Below, piece after piece: positions 24,251 to 36,900 of a DNA stretch of 64,000 nt. Below the pieces are notes generated by a model. The model ran no database searches and was not told the DNA's origin. It saw only the letters and a list, made by a program, of their open reading frames with translations. The stretch is from Arbacia lixula (Eukaryota > Echinodermata > Echinoidea > Arbacioida > Arbaciidae): contig CAVLGW020000021.1 of NCBI GenBank assembly GCA_963669155.1, positions 61,001 to 125,000 on the forward strand, given 5' to 3'. The position numbers and the translations under genes were made by a program. Within the stretch, counting starts at the first letter, position 1. Every line of letters begins with the position of its first letter.

Positions 24251-24953
24251 CATTGTTTCATTGAATGGTCGGAGCGAAACGTGTAATTCTCTCAGTTCCC
24301 TTATTCAGCCGGCGCTCAGACTCTGTGCGCTCAAGGAGAACCGCGTTTTCTTCCTCTTACACGTTTCGAGTGTCCCCGAAGGGAAGCGGAGTTGTCGGCA
24401 CTACTGCGTGTAAACGTGTAAACGTGTACACAAATCACACGCGCCGTAATGTGCGACGCGCGCGTCGAACGAGCACTCACATCTCTTTTTTGCATGTTTG
24501 TAGTGCAAAGTCACTCAAGCGCGAGCGAGCGAGCGGAGATCTAGATAATCACCACCACACACGTAACTGCGGGTACCGTACCGTGGCGGCAGTAAACGAG
24601 TAAACGTGTATACAAATCACACGCGCCGTAAATGCGGCGATACAGCACGAAGTGGTGCATTCGTAGTGGAGGTTCAAACGAGTAAACGTGTACACAAAAC
24701 ACACGCACCGTAATGCAGCGGTTGATATACAGGGAAGTGAAGCCCGATGTTTCTGTTTGTAGCTCCGAAACGTTAGTACATGTACTGAGTACTCCCTTGT
24801 ACATGTACGCCTACTGTCAGCACTGTCTCATGTGCTACTACATGTACTACTAGTCTGGGCCCTACTAATGTTAGATATCGTTACATACATGCATCGGTAT
24901 TAATATTGTTATGACAATTTATAACGGTCCTCACGAGGCTTGTACACTGTACA
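24251..24953. promoter_or_regulatory. Left subterminal region with ACACGTTTAC-type motifs
   Basis: Repeated AAACGTGTAAAC, AAACGTGTA(C/T)AC or their complements occur near 24275, 24358, 24410-24428, 24592-24610 and 24677-24694, several followed by ACAnATCACACGC. The right end carries the same motif. By analogy with Tc1-family subterminal direct repeats, these could be transposase binding sites. No gene is seen. Confidence 0.55.
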
Positions 24954-25326
24954 GTACCTTCTTCCCCTGTATACCGTACCCCGTAGCCTCTTAGGCGCTA
25001 ACGTTAGTTAGTGTACAGTTGTACTTTCGCACCTGTTTGTCCAACGACCTCCAAACAAGCACAAACTCACCCTGTTTATTTAGTAACCAAAAATACTTCC
25101 ATCTGAGTCTCCAAAGTCGAATATAAGTGAAATTTTGGCCGAAATTTTTACACTTTTTTTGCGTTAACAAGTGTCTGAAAATCGTTGGAAAATCTTGATC
25201 GCTATTCGCTGGTATTGCTGCTCTGAGAGCAAGCACAGTTACAAATTGGTCTGAATAAATGTAGCAAGTAGCGATACAGCGGCTTTTTCTATGGTGTCGT
25301 TGAAAGGCTAAAAATTGTTTTTTCCT
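24954..25326. repeat. 373-bp perfect direct repeat, left copy
   Basis: By eye identical to 40823-41195, in the same orientation. It begins GTACCTTCTTCCCCTG and ends AAATTGTTTTTTCCT. The two copies bracket the 15.5-kb inner block. The preceding bases ACAGTACC echo the outer terminal repeat. A minus-strand frame of 81 codons inside it has no recognised family. Confidence 0.9.
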
Positions 25327-27780
25327 AGAACAAACTTATGTTCTATCGTTGATTGTATTAATCAAACTGTTTATTTTTAACACAGTAATTTTCCCCCATT
25401 CGATTTTCTAGACGCCGTTCTTTGGTTTGAACCGACGTGTGTTCTTCTATTTGATAAAATAAACCCCGCTATTTCGGCTTGGCCGTCTTTACGTGTAAGG
25501 GTCTTAACTACACGACTCCGAGAGGGGTCGGACACAATGGGATGAGGAACAATGGGATGGTCAGTGGGCCCAATCCAAATCGGAATCGTCGGATCGTGTA
25601 CATGTAGGAGCTACACGACAATGTTTCGCTGATTTCAGTCGAGCCATTAACGCTCATGCGCGCTCATGCGAGAACAATTTTCTTTGGCCCGAGTCGGGGC
25701 GTTCGGTCGGTGAACAGGAATGATGCGAAAACAATCCATTATCAGTCGAGACGAAACGTGTATAAACACTCTTCCGTCGTTACAAATGTTTTCTCGTTTG
25801 ACTGAATTAACCTCGTTCTTGCGTTTTAACTAACTTATGTTCTCCTGTTTGATTAAATAAAACATGCTCTTTGAACAAACTTATGTTCTATCGTTGATTA
25901 TATTTACTCCGCTATTTTCCTTATAACAAAGTCATTTTCCCCCATTTGATTGTCTAGACTAAAGAAACCCTGCTTTTTTGGTTGAACAAACTTATATTTT
26001 CTCCTTTTGATTTTTAGCCTCGGCCGTGCTTTCGTTTTTATTTAAATATTGTAACTTACCATCAGTGGTAACTACCATTCAAACGGCTAATGAGCCCTCA
26101 TGTTTGCAGCTGTAGTTAGCATCGATGGTTAAAATGATTGGAAACCTACATGTATATGGAACAAGGCCTCAATCAAAGAATAGATCGCTACATGTATTTC
26201 GCTTTTTGTTTTGCCAATTTTATTCATGGTACATGTATGATCTTGTTGTGTTTCTTTCCGAACCTGACACTTTTCTCGTTTTTTTTTTCTCTGCAGAAAG
26301 GTTAAGGTACATGTACATGTATATAGGTACATGCACAGCGGGTACTTCCAACCAGCTCAGGGCAGATCTTGGCGGCCCTCGGCCATGGATGGACAGCAGT
26401 GGCTAGATCGGCCCATTGCGCCAGGCATCCTTACAGTATATCGATGTCGCCGCCTAGCTCTCGACAAGTTGTACTTCCGCGCGCATGCTTGCATGACTCA
26501 TACATGAGTATCATATTGCACTTCATTGCTTGATGATATATAACACGTAACACGACGAAATACATACACTAACACGCTTACTGCATGCTCACAATCTCTG
26601 AATTAAATATTCTGCTGTGCCGACTTGAATACTAAATGAATGGAATGTGTGTTTGTCCGATGCTGCTATGTTTAGTCATTATTTATGGACATTGCCATAT
26701 TACATGTAGCAAATTTGTCTCTTCCATCCCCTTTCCCGATCCCTTCTCTGGTCTCATAAAAACAGATTACTTAATTTCAATTCTTTCCATATGAACATGA
26801 TTCATCGCGGCAGCTTGGTACAATGTGTAGAGCAGCCTACTCCTTAAGTTGAATTCACAATTGTATTGCGCTTCCATTTCCCACATCCCCTCTCTATCTC
26901 TATTCTTCCATCTCAAGCCCCCTTTCCCTTCCTCCAAACTGAAATCTGTTCTTTTCGATTGTTGAAATAAAAGTTCAACAACAATGCATGCGTCAAAATA
27001 AGGGATTGATTTTTACTTTTCTTTTTCTGCTCATATATTTATCAACCCATGCACGAATAACAGGCGTGAATGTTTTTCAATGTTGGCACATTTGTAAAGT
27101 CACACAAAGGAGCTTTTTTGCAAAGGTAAGCTGCTCAACATAATCATCGAGAACAGCGAGTACCAAACAACGACTGCACGGATTCATTTAAGGTAAGTTC
27201 ATTGTATTGTCTTTAAAAGAATGAAAACTGTTGTTTGTATTTTCAAAGAGATATAAATACGCGAATCATTACACCGTACTTGGCGGGTACGATTACTTTC
27301 TTTTCATACCGAAGTACGGTAGTCCGACATGGAGCATTACGACGACTTGAATGGAGACAATATAGTATATTAACATGCACTGTTACCTTATACATGTACA
27401 GTATGAGTTGTATGTATACATGTACGTGCTCCTCTCACGTCATAATGAGTTAGAGGTGCGTCTTCATTAGCCTGAACAGACGAAATAGCGACAAGTAGAT
27501 AATCGTCTTTGCAGTGTACAGTTTAAAGATGACAGCCTGATCGAGCATAGAATTTATTTTACCGATATTAATACATAGTACAATCCTGTCATGTTTCCCC
27601 TCATCAAGGCAAGTGCCAGGCTGCGCATTTGATCAAAGAGATTAACAAAGGAGGCCATCAGGCCACTAATCGCCACGCTGGCAGCGGCGCTATTATGAAA
27701 GGATTAATAAATCTCGGCGGGGAACACCACTTGGGGAGATTAGTAGCTTAGCACAAAGGGGGCTTTGCAAACAAAGGCCT
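25327..27780. repeat. Left inverted arm of the inner block
   Basis: In order: one to two ~155-bp array monomers (25327-25480), one ~280-bp spacer block (about 25485-25765), two to three more monomers to about 26040, then about 1.7 kb of single-copy arm. The whole is the inverted counterpart of 33980-40770. The paired single-copy parts include the TACCATCAGTGGTAACTACC phrase at about 26057 against its complement near 35761, and CGGCGCTATTATGAAAGGAT at about 27686 against 34073. Short frames here do not look like genes. Confidence 0.8.
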
Positions 27781-28365
27781 ATAGGACTAAAAGGAGATGT
27801 AGCACACAATTATAATCATAGTTACACTTCCTCTCTGGTGTTTTTTTTTTCTTCTCTCATTCATTCGCTTTTGCGAACTAGTGAAGGTAACCAGAATGAA
27901 ATCGGTTATATGTACAGGTGAAGCAAATGTCCACGTAATATCACTTATCGAGGCATATACATGTATTATGTCAAATTGTGTTCGATTTTGTCCTTTTTTC
28001 TTAATTTCGAGGTGTACCTTTGTGGAAGTAATAATGAACTCTGCCAAGTTGTTTCTCTCACACCCGACGGAACGCGCTCAATTTGCATATAATATACATT
28101 CGTGTTACACTATCTATACCAACTTATTCAGCCTCTCTTCATTTTACCTCACACTCGTCTCAATTCTCTCATTATCTGGTAAAATTTTCCAGCAAAAAAT
28201 GCAATAAAGTACAGACATGAAACAAAATTGTATATTAGTTCTCCGTTTATCAATGAACTAAACATCAGTTCATAAACAAGTAAATAATCGTTTTTAAAGA
28301 ACATCAAGAACTTGGATCGCCTTTTATTATTCATGGGCCTGGATAAGAGAATCGAGAACTTGGGC

Positions 28366-28521
28366 CTAGTATCCAGTGGCCTGCCCATCACACTCGATGA
28401 CCTTCGGGATGGCCTTTGCGAGAATCCCGATGTACTTGTTGCACTTCGCCTGCGTCATCTTCGTGCCCCAGAAGAGTTGAATCGACTCGATCAGCTGGGC
28501 CTTAGTCCGGGGCTTGCATTC
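28366..28521 (-). pseudogene. Duplicate copy of the terminal exon of transposase 1
   Basis: The 156 bases are identical to the terminal exon at 29041-29196 and carry the same AG acceptor and stop codon. The copy lies 675 bp further downstream, in a locally tandemised stretch (repeat units at about 28228, 28712 and 28904). It could serve as an alternative last exon encoding the same peptide. The perfect identity implies a recent duplication or gene conversion. Confidence 0.8.
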
Positions 28522-29040
28522 CTGAAAAAAAAAAAGAAACAAAATGCAGAAAGAAAAACATAGCGTCAATTCGTCCTTATTTCAACTGATTCAACTATGA
28601 ACAAGGTATATCTTTGAAAAAAAAAATTTATGAAGAACCATAAGTTTTTTATCAAGAAAATATTACAAGTATTTTTACCCAAATATGTTTTGGAAATTGC
28701 AAGAGGCCAATTGTATATAAGTTCTCCGTTTATTAATGAACTAAACATCAGTTCATAAACAAGTAAATAATCGTTTTGAAAGAACATCAAGAACTTGGAT
28801 CGCCTTTTATTATTCATTTTTATGAAGAACCATAAGTTTTTTATCAAGAAAATATTACAAGTATTTTTACCCAAATATGTTTTGGAAATTGCAAGAGGCC
28901 AATTGTATATAAGTTCTCCGTTTATTAATGAACTAAACATCAGTTCATAAACAAGTAAATTATCGTTTTTAAAGAACATCAAGAACTTGGATCGCCTTTT
29001 ATTATTCATGGGCCTGGATAAGAGAATCGAGAACTTGGGC

Positions 29041-30464
29041 CTAGTATCCAGTGGCCTGCCCATCACACTCGATGACCTTCGGGATGGCCTTTGCGAGAAT
29101 CCCGATGTACTTGTTGCACTTCGCCTGCGTCATCTTCGTGCCCCAGAAGAGTTGAATCGACTCGATCAGCTGGGCCTTAGTCCGGGGCTTGCATTCCTGA
29201 AAAAAAAAAGAAACAAAATGCAGAAAGAAAAACATAGCGTCAATTCGTCCTTATTTCAACTGATTCAACTATGAACAAGGTATATCTTTGAAAAAAAATT
29301 TTTATGAAGAACCATAAGTTTTTTATCAAGAAAATATTACAAGTATTTTTACCCAAATATGTTTTGGAAATTGCAAGAGGCCAATTGGAATATTACCATG
29401 TTACATGCAATTGCATGGAATTATGCACAATAATGAACTCACCTTTCTAAGAAAATGCTTCATCTCGTGCCACACGAGCTCGATAGGGTTCAGGTCGGGG
29501 GACTCTGGAGGAGTAGGCCACCAATTGATTCCGTGCTGAACCATGAACTCTTTCGTCCGTCGGCTTGTATGCTGCAATGGGAAGGAAATATAAAAAAAAA
29601 AACATTCGTAATTGCATGGCACTAGGTAATTTTGAGCAACATTATTTACACTGACATTTTAATACTGTTTCGTGAATATTGTATATCAAGTAGGAGTCAT
29701 GAATATGAACATGCATTTACCTTTGGATCGTTATCCTGCATGAAGCGATGTCCCTCTGGATACTTGGCCGCGATGAAGGGGATCAGCGCCTCCTGCAGGA
29801 TGGTCTGGTAGAAGTCCTGGTCCATGATGCCGTCGAAGATCTTGATCTCCGTGGCGCCCCGCTTGGAGATACCAGCCCAGACATGAACCTTGGTGGGGTG
29901 CTTTGGGCGGGGCTTTAGAGTCCTTGCTCGGGCCTGTCCTGTGACGGGGTCGACGTGGCGGAAGCAGAGCTTAGAATGTTGTTCTAGTTGTATGCTTGAC
30001 TCGTCAGTGAAGATGACGTCGTCGAACTGCTCCCACGTCGTTAGACAGGCCATGGCATACTCTAGTCGTTTCCTCCGGTTCACGTGTCGGATGAGTTGAC
30101 AATACTGAACGCCGGTCGCTATCCATCCAAGCTTCCTCTTCGCCCTCCGAAGCGTAGATAGCGAAAACGTCCGGCCGCTGCTTGCTTCAAACATCTTCTT
30201 TAGGTCTTGAGCTGTAGTCTCGTCGTTGGCGAGCATCTGCCCGTGGATGAATTGCAGATCTTCATCCGTCAGCAACGATGGCTTGTGACGAGGGGCGTCG
30301 GAGAGGGATTCTGTCCGGAGAAAACGTTGAATAACGCCCTTGATCCCGTTGATGGAGTGGACGTTGCCCCGCTCCGACAGTGCTGCCTGTATCTGCTTAG
30401 CTGAGTACCCGTCTTTGTGCAGCTGCACAATACGAGGACGCACGTGGTCTAGAATTCGTGGCAT
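29041..30464 (-). CDS. Tc1-type DD34E transposase 1, three exons, apparently intact
   Basis: A cut-and-paste transposase acting on element ends in the nucleus. Exons are 30464-29721, 29571-29443 and 29196-29041, giving 342 residues, close to the usual 340 of Tc1 transposases. The N-terminal part (about 1-110) is a paired-type helix-turn-helix DNA-binding region. WIATG (about 114-118) leads into the catalytic core. The acidic triad is D154 in FTDESS, D244 in QDNDPK and E279 in PDLNPIE, with 34 residues between the last two (DD34E). Intron 1 splits the QDNDPK/HTS motif and intron 2 follows FLRK. No stop or frameshift is seen. It lies in the centre of the inner inverted block, and its terminal exon is duplicated downstream. 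It shares about 60% of residues by eye with transposase 2. Its 5' flank carries repeated ATTGGTCAG motifs. Confidence 0.9.
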
Positions 30465-31100
30465 GGTAGAAAGTGTGGTTCGCTGTCGTCAGATGATAGT
30501 ACATGTACTACCTACACTACGAATACGGTCCGTTTTTATACAAATATCCTGGTTATTCCTCATAACCGTCAGAACACGCTAGAGGTAATTAGTAACAAAC
30601 AGCGGGGCGCGATTGGTCAGCACCTCGGACAATAGAACTTGAGTCCACAAAAGCGGGGCTTATGATTCGTCAGCATCAAGTGTACAGTCGGACAAAGAAA
30701 CTTTTTCATACAAATAGTGTGACCTGTGATTGGTCAGCGGCATACTTTTTTGGTCAGTCTGCCAATAAGACTTTCGGTCAACTCTAACTTGCGGGTTTTA
30801 TAGAATAAGGGGGGAGCCTCTTGATGAGGTGGCGAATCGCGAGTTTAATGATCGACATAAAAACGTAAAAATGACGTTACAATACTGTTAGGTAATACAC
30901 CGTTTTAATGGCACAGATCTGATTATTAGAGGCGTTTGGATTTTCATGTTGACGAAATTAAAAGACGTGACATATATATCCTACATATTTTGATTCCACC
31001 CATATTACCTTCTATTGATTTTGTGCATAACGTATTTACCCTTATTAATAATGTCCTGCTTTTCCGCTGCCTCATACACTAAAAGACCCGTGCTCGTAGT
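30465..31100 (-). promoter_or_regulatory. Upstream region of transposase 1 with repeated inverted CCAAT-like motifs
   Basis: GATTGGTCAG occurs at 30611 and 30728, with GATTCGTCAG at 30664 and further TTGGTCAG copies nearby. Read on the gene's strand these are CTGACCAATC, that is CCAAT boxes, spaced about 55-65 bp apart in 5' flanking sequence. Function is inferred from motif and position only. No TATA box was identified with confidence. Confidence 0.4.
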
Positions 31101-31101
31101 A

Positions 31102-31851
31102 GCACTACTTCTCTCTGCTTTGGGCGTAAGTCTTATGGCATTGTGGACTGGAAATCCCATGCATTGCAATATAATTGGTGCAGGGTGCATATAAACCCGA
31201 CTAAAGTTATGAAATCAATATCAAACAAGTATTCTAAGAAACGTCATAAACATGGCGCATTCACAAAGTTTCCAACATTATCTATGAAAGAGAAGGATGC
31301 ATTGGATCTGAAGGAGTGTGCTGCACACGTGTCTCGTCATTTCAGACGAATGTGACATTTTATCGTCATTTTCATTATTATCATAAATTCGCGCTGAAAG
31401 CAACATCTACAAACCGCTCATTACTGCGGTTCTGTCCTTATCATTTTGGTCATTTTAATAACACGTGGAAATATTATGTGGCAAGGTACAGTGTATGTAT
31501 GCTGAGTTTCCAAAAAGAATGGTGATTTGGGTCTTATAACTGGTGCTTGAAAACAATATCCGGCTCATGATAATCGCGCTTCGGCAGCTTGGCGGCGTGG
31601 TTGCAAGCCATTGTTTAGACAGTTAGCGCGATTAAAGTTACAATAAATTCTCAATACAAAAGGGCGTGGCCAGCCATTGGTCAGCGGCATGTCTAAAAGT
31701 AAAACAATCAAAAACTTTGCTCCTAGCTAAGGGGGGGAAGGGGGTGGGGGGGGGGGGCGTGATTGATAGACAGCATTGCTGCAATGTCGGACAATTGTCT
31801 TCGGTCAACAATATTTGGCTCGTATTCCAATTACTGATACGATAGCCTGCA
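31102..31851. repeat. ~750-bp direct duplication, first copy
   Basis: Nearly identical to 32243-32989 (offset 1141). It starts GCACTACTTCTCTCTGC and ends GATACGATAGCCTGCA. The main differences are the length of a poly-G run and a few bases. It retains a 70-codon frame shared with the second copy. Confidence 0.85.
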
Positions 31852-32191
31852 TGTCGTGATTCGAATCATTGACAGGTATACTGGGTAACAAAGCTATAAT
31901 TCAATAAAGCACATTAATGTGGGAAATGTCCTTATCTCGAAGCACGAAGAAATTTCCATTAACGAAATCACAGTACATTTTGACAATGCTATGGATATAA
32001 ACACATTTCATTCTCGTGACAAATTCTTTAAGAGTACAAAATGTCTTCCTGATGTGACCCGTTTTGACGACGATGTGCACAGTTTGGTATCACGCAAAAC
32101 TGGCCCAACTTTATACATGAAATCTATATCATCTGTCGAAATGACACCCTCACATTGCACATTACACTGGCATTAAAGTGTTACAAAGTAC

Positions 32192-32497
32192 ATGTCAATT
32201 AATGCGGATACCCCTTTGCTTGATCTCGTTTCCCCTCAACGCGGCACTACTTCTCTCTGCTTTGGGTGTAAGTCTTATGGCATTGTGGACTGGAAATCCC
32301 ATGCATTGCAATATAATTGGTGCAGGGTGCATATAAACCCGACTAAAGTTATGAAATCAATATCAAACAAGTATTCTAAGAAACGTCATAAACATGGCGC
32401 ATTCACAAAGTTTCCAACATTATCTATGAAAGAGAAGGATGCATTGGATCTGAAGGAGTGTGCTGCACACGTGTCTCGTCATTTCAGACGAATGTGA
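32192..32497 (+). CDS. Hypothetical small basic protein, 101 residues
   Basis: I do not recognise this frame. It begins MSINADTPLLDLV, has one CxxC pair (CFGC, about residues 23-26), a lysine-rich stretch around KYSKKRHKHG and a basic end RHFRRM. Two thirds of it lies in the duplicated 750-bp segment, where the first copy keeps the last 70 residues unchanged. That may reflect recent duplication rather than selection. A second frame just upstream (31919-32176, MGNVLISKHEE) could be a neighbouring exon but is equally unsupported. Treat it as a possible cargo gene or as chance. Confidence 0.25.
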   Translation: MSINADTPLLDLVSPQRGTTSLCFGCKSYGIVDWKSHALQYNWCRVHINPTKVMKSISNKYSKKRHKHGAFTKFPTLSMKEKDALDLKECAAHVSRHFRRM

Positions 32498-32989
32498 CAT
32501 TTTATCGTCATTTTCATTATTATCATAAATTCGCGCTGAAAGCAACATCTACAAACCGCTCATTACTGCGGTTCTGTCCTTATCATTTTGGTCATTTTAA
32601 TAACACGTGGAAATATTATGTGGCAAGGTACAGTGTATGTATATGCTGAGTTTCCAAAAAGAATGGTGATTTGGGTCTTATAACTGGTGCTTGAAAACAA
32701 TATCCGGCTCATGATAATCGCGCTTCGGCAGCTTGGCGGCGTGGTTGCAAGCCATTGTTTAGACAGTTAGCGCGATTAAAGTTACAATAAATTCTCAATA
32801 CAAAAGGGCGTGGCCAGCCATTGGTCAGCGGCATGTCTAAAAGTAAAACAATCAAAAACTTTGCTCCCAGCTAAGGGGGGAAGGGGGTGGGGGGGCGTGA
32901 TTGATAGACAGCATTGCTGCAATGTCGGACAATTGTCTTCGGTCAACAATATTTGGCTCGTATTCCAATTACTGATACGATAGCCTGCA
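32243..32989. repeat. ~750-bp direct duplication, second copy
   Basis: Second copy of 31102-31851. The sequence between the copies (31852-32242) is unique. Confidence 0.85.
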
Positions 32990-33979
32990 CTAATCAACAA
33001 AAGACAATACATTCGGACTTTATAAACCTGACAGAAAGAGAAAGGAAGGAGGTACCTGCCAGAAAAAGCTTTGCAGAGAGGGGAGTGTGATTGAAAGAGA
33101 AGATTATGGGAAAACAGTGAAAGTCTTATACTCTCAAGAGTGTAAGGATTTTAAAAAAAAAATAGGGACTAAAATGTAGAAAAAAGATGAAAGGAGCGAA
33201 GATGTGAAAGGGGGAAGATATTAAAGTGATAGGGAGGGTGAGAAAAAAAATAAAGGGAGACACTGGGATGAGAAAAGGGGCCGAGAGAGAGAGAGAGAGA
33301 GGATTAATTGGGAAGGGAGAGAGAGGAATTAAGATATACATGTAGTGAGAAGCAGTCAGGAAGTCCATTGCAGTCTCAGCGTACACGTAGCACAATAATT
33401 AGCGGACGAAAGCATCGCATCATGTTTTCCGAGAAACCGCCGGGGAAGCGTCTTAGCAGAACTGCGCACCTCGCTCAAAATAACTCCAAATAACAGAATG
33501 TAATTTATAATTACATTTTGGGGAGTTTCATGTCAGAAAACATTATGAAATTAAGGATGAACCATTGTGGTATTGTGTCCCCCGTCCCCCCCCCCCCCCC
33601 CCGGGATTTCCGCCCATGCCGGATAGCGTGTTGTTAACGAGACAGATCGGCTTTTCTTAACCATTACGGCGACTTGAAAAGAACCAAAGACCTTTTAACG
33701 CATTAACTATATATATTCTGTCTCATGTATACTATACTTTGTGCATGTAAGTGTGTGTGAAGATACCATACCGAAAGATTGATGTAGTATGCGTTTTTCA
33801 ATCCAGCCATAAATTCGGCATTCAACCGCAGAAATCGCGCTTGAAGTGAAATGCATAACAATTGGGGGAAAATATAATTAGCTCTTATTCTACTCAGATA
33901 TGTCTTCTACATAATGGCAAATTTTTGTTAAGAAATATTTGGTAGGATTATGAACATTTTATGACAGTTTTGAAGCATG
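32990..33979. other. Spacer between duplication and right arm
   Basis: No gene recognised. It includes a purine-rich, GA-repeat stretch (about 33020-33330), a (GA)n run near 33285-33302, a poly-C run at about 33585-33602, and the small inverted pair ATGTAATTTATAATTACATT near 33500. Confidence 0.4.
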
Positions 33980-36900
33980 TTTTCGTTAATACAGCCCCGC
34001 CTCTTACTGGCCCCCTTTGTGCTAAGCTACTAATCTCCCCAAGTGGTGTTCCCCCACCGAGATTTATTAATCCTTTCATAATAGCGCCGCTGCCAGGGTG
34101 GCGATTAGTGACTCTGATGGCCTCCTTTTTAATCTCTTTGATCAAATGCGCAGCCTGGCACTTGCCTTGATGAGGGGAAACAGGACAGGATTTCAGTTGA
34201 TATCGGCAAAATAAATTCTATGCTCGATCAGGCTATCACCTTTAAACTGTACATTACCTTACTGTAAAGACGATTATCTACTTGTCGCTATTTCGTCTGA
34301 TCGGGCTAATGAAGACACTCCTCTTACTCATTATGACGTGAGAGGAGCACGTACATGTATACATACAACTCATACTGTACATGTATAAGGTAACAGTGCA
34401 TGTTAATATATTATGTTGTCTCCATTCAAGACGTCGCAATGCTCTATACATAAAGACCGTACTTCGGTATGAAACGAAAGTAATCGTACCCGGCATGTAC
34501 GGTGTAATGATTCGTGTATTTATTTCTGTTTTAAAATGCAAATGAGCAGTTTTCATTCTTTTAAAGACAATACCATGTACGTACCTGAAATGAATCAGTG
34601 CAGTCGTTGTTTGGCTTGTTTGGTACTCTGGACAAAATTGGGTCCCACGCTGTTCTCGATGATTACGTTGAGTGGCTTACCTTGCACAAAAGCTCCTTTG
34701 TGTGACTTTACAAATGTGCCAACATTGAAAAAACATTCATGCCTGTTATATTCATGCATGGGTTGATAAATATATGAGCAGAAAAAGAAAAGTAAAAAAA
34801 TAAATCCCTTATTTTGACGCATGCATGTCCAGCTATGTTATTCGAAGCTTAATTGTGATGAAGTGCAAATAAAAGATTGCTGTTGAACCTTTATTTCAAC
34901 AATCGACAAAATCAGATTTCAGTTTTGAGGAAGGGAAATGGGGCTTGAGATGGAAGGATAGAGATAGAGAGGGGATGTCGGAAATGGAAGCGCAATACAA
35001 TTGTGAATTCAACTAAAGGAGTAGGCTGCTGCACACATTGTACCAAGCTGCCGCGATGAATCATGTTCATATGGAAGGAATTGAAATTAAGTAAACTGTT
35101 TTTATGAGACCAGAGCAGGGATCGGGAAAGGGGATGGAAGAGACAAGTTTGCTACATGTAATATGGCAATGTCCATAAATAATGACCAAACATAGCAGTA
35201 TCAGACACATTCCATTCATTCAGTTTTCAAGTCGGCACAGCAGAATATTTAATTCAGAGATTGTGAGCATGCTGTAAGCGTGTTATTGTATATATTTCGT
35301 TGTGTTACGTGTTATATATCATCAAACAATGAAGTGCAATATGATACTGATGTATGAGTCATGCAAGCATGCACGCGGAAGTACAACTTGTCGAGAGCTA
35401 GGCGGCGACATCGATATACATGTAAGGATGCCTGGCGCATTGGCCCGATCTAGCCACTGCGGTCCATCCAAGGCAGAGGGCCGCCAAGATCTGCCCTGAA
35501 CTGCTGTACATGTACCTTTAGACATGTTCATGTACCTTAACCTTTCTGCAGAGAAAAAAAAAACGAGAAAAGTGTTAGGTTCGGAAAGAAACAAGATTAT
35601 ACATGTACCATGAATACAATTGCCCCCAAAAAGGCGAAATAGCGAGCTATTCCGTGATCGAGGCCTTGTTCCATATACATGTACATGTAGGTTTCCAATA
35701 ATTTTAAACATCGATGCTAACTACAGCTGCAAACATGATGGCTCATTAGCTGTTGTAATGGTAGTTACCACTGATGGTAAGTTACAATATTGAAAAAAGT
35801 TAAGTTTGATTTAAAAAAAAAACCGAAGCACGGCCCTAACAATCAACAGGAGAACATTAGTTGGTTAATGCGACAGAAAGGGGTCTAGACAATCAAATGT
35901 GAAAATGACTTTGTTAAAGGAAAAAAACATGGTTTATATAACGAGATATCAACGAGATAGCATAAAGGTGTTCAACCGAAAGCCTTGTGATTTATTATTT
36001 TATTTAATTAGGAGTTTAACGCATGTTTGTTAAAACCAAGGAACGGCGTCTATAGTCGTGTTAAAGGAAAATAGCGGGGTTAATATTATCAACGATAGAA
36101 CATAAGTTTGCTCAACAGAAAGAGCGGGGTTTATTTTATCAAATAGGAGAACACATGTTGGTTAATGCCAAAGAACGGCGTCTAGACAATCGAATGGGGG
36201 AAAATGACTTTGTTAACGGAAATAAGCGGGCTCTATATAGTCAACGATATCAAAAAAAATTTTTCAACCGAAATAGCGGGGTTTATTTTATCAAATGGGA
36301 GAACATACATATATATTGGTTAGAACCAAAGAACGGCGTTTAGACAATCTAATGGGGCTAAATAACTTTGTTAAATGAAGACGGTTTGATTAAAACAATC
36401 AACAAATAGAACATAAGTTTGTTCAACCGATACAGCGGGGTTTATTTTATCAATTAGGAGAACACATGTCGGTTCAAACCAAAGAACGGCGTCTAGAAAA
36501 TCGAATGGGGGAAAATTACTTTGTTAACGGAAAAGAGTTTGATTAATATACAATCAACGATAGAACACAAGTTTGTTGAACCGAAAGAGCGGGGTTTATT
36601 TTATCAAACAGATAAACAGACGTAGGTTAAAATCAAAGAACGTCGTCTAGACAGTCGAAAGGGGGAAAGTCACTTGGTTAAAGGAAAATAGCGGGGTTAG
36701 CATAATCAGCGATAGAACTTAAGTTTGTTCAACCGAAAGAGCAGGGTTTATTTCATCAAATAGATAACGGACGTTGGTTGAAACCAAAGAACGGCGTCTA
36801 GAAAAACGAATGGGGGGAAATGACTTTGAGGAAAATAGTGGGTTAAATATAACCAATGATATAAACATAAGTTTGTTCAAAGAGCATGTTTTATTTAATC

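Noticed and set aside
35322..35711. Minus-strand frame of 129 codons in the right arm, with a shorter relative in the left arm
   Set aside because: The similarity follows from the arms being inverted copies; the sequence is cysteine- and tyrosine-rich from ACATGTA repeats and shows no domain.
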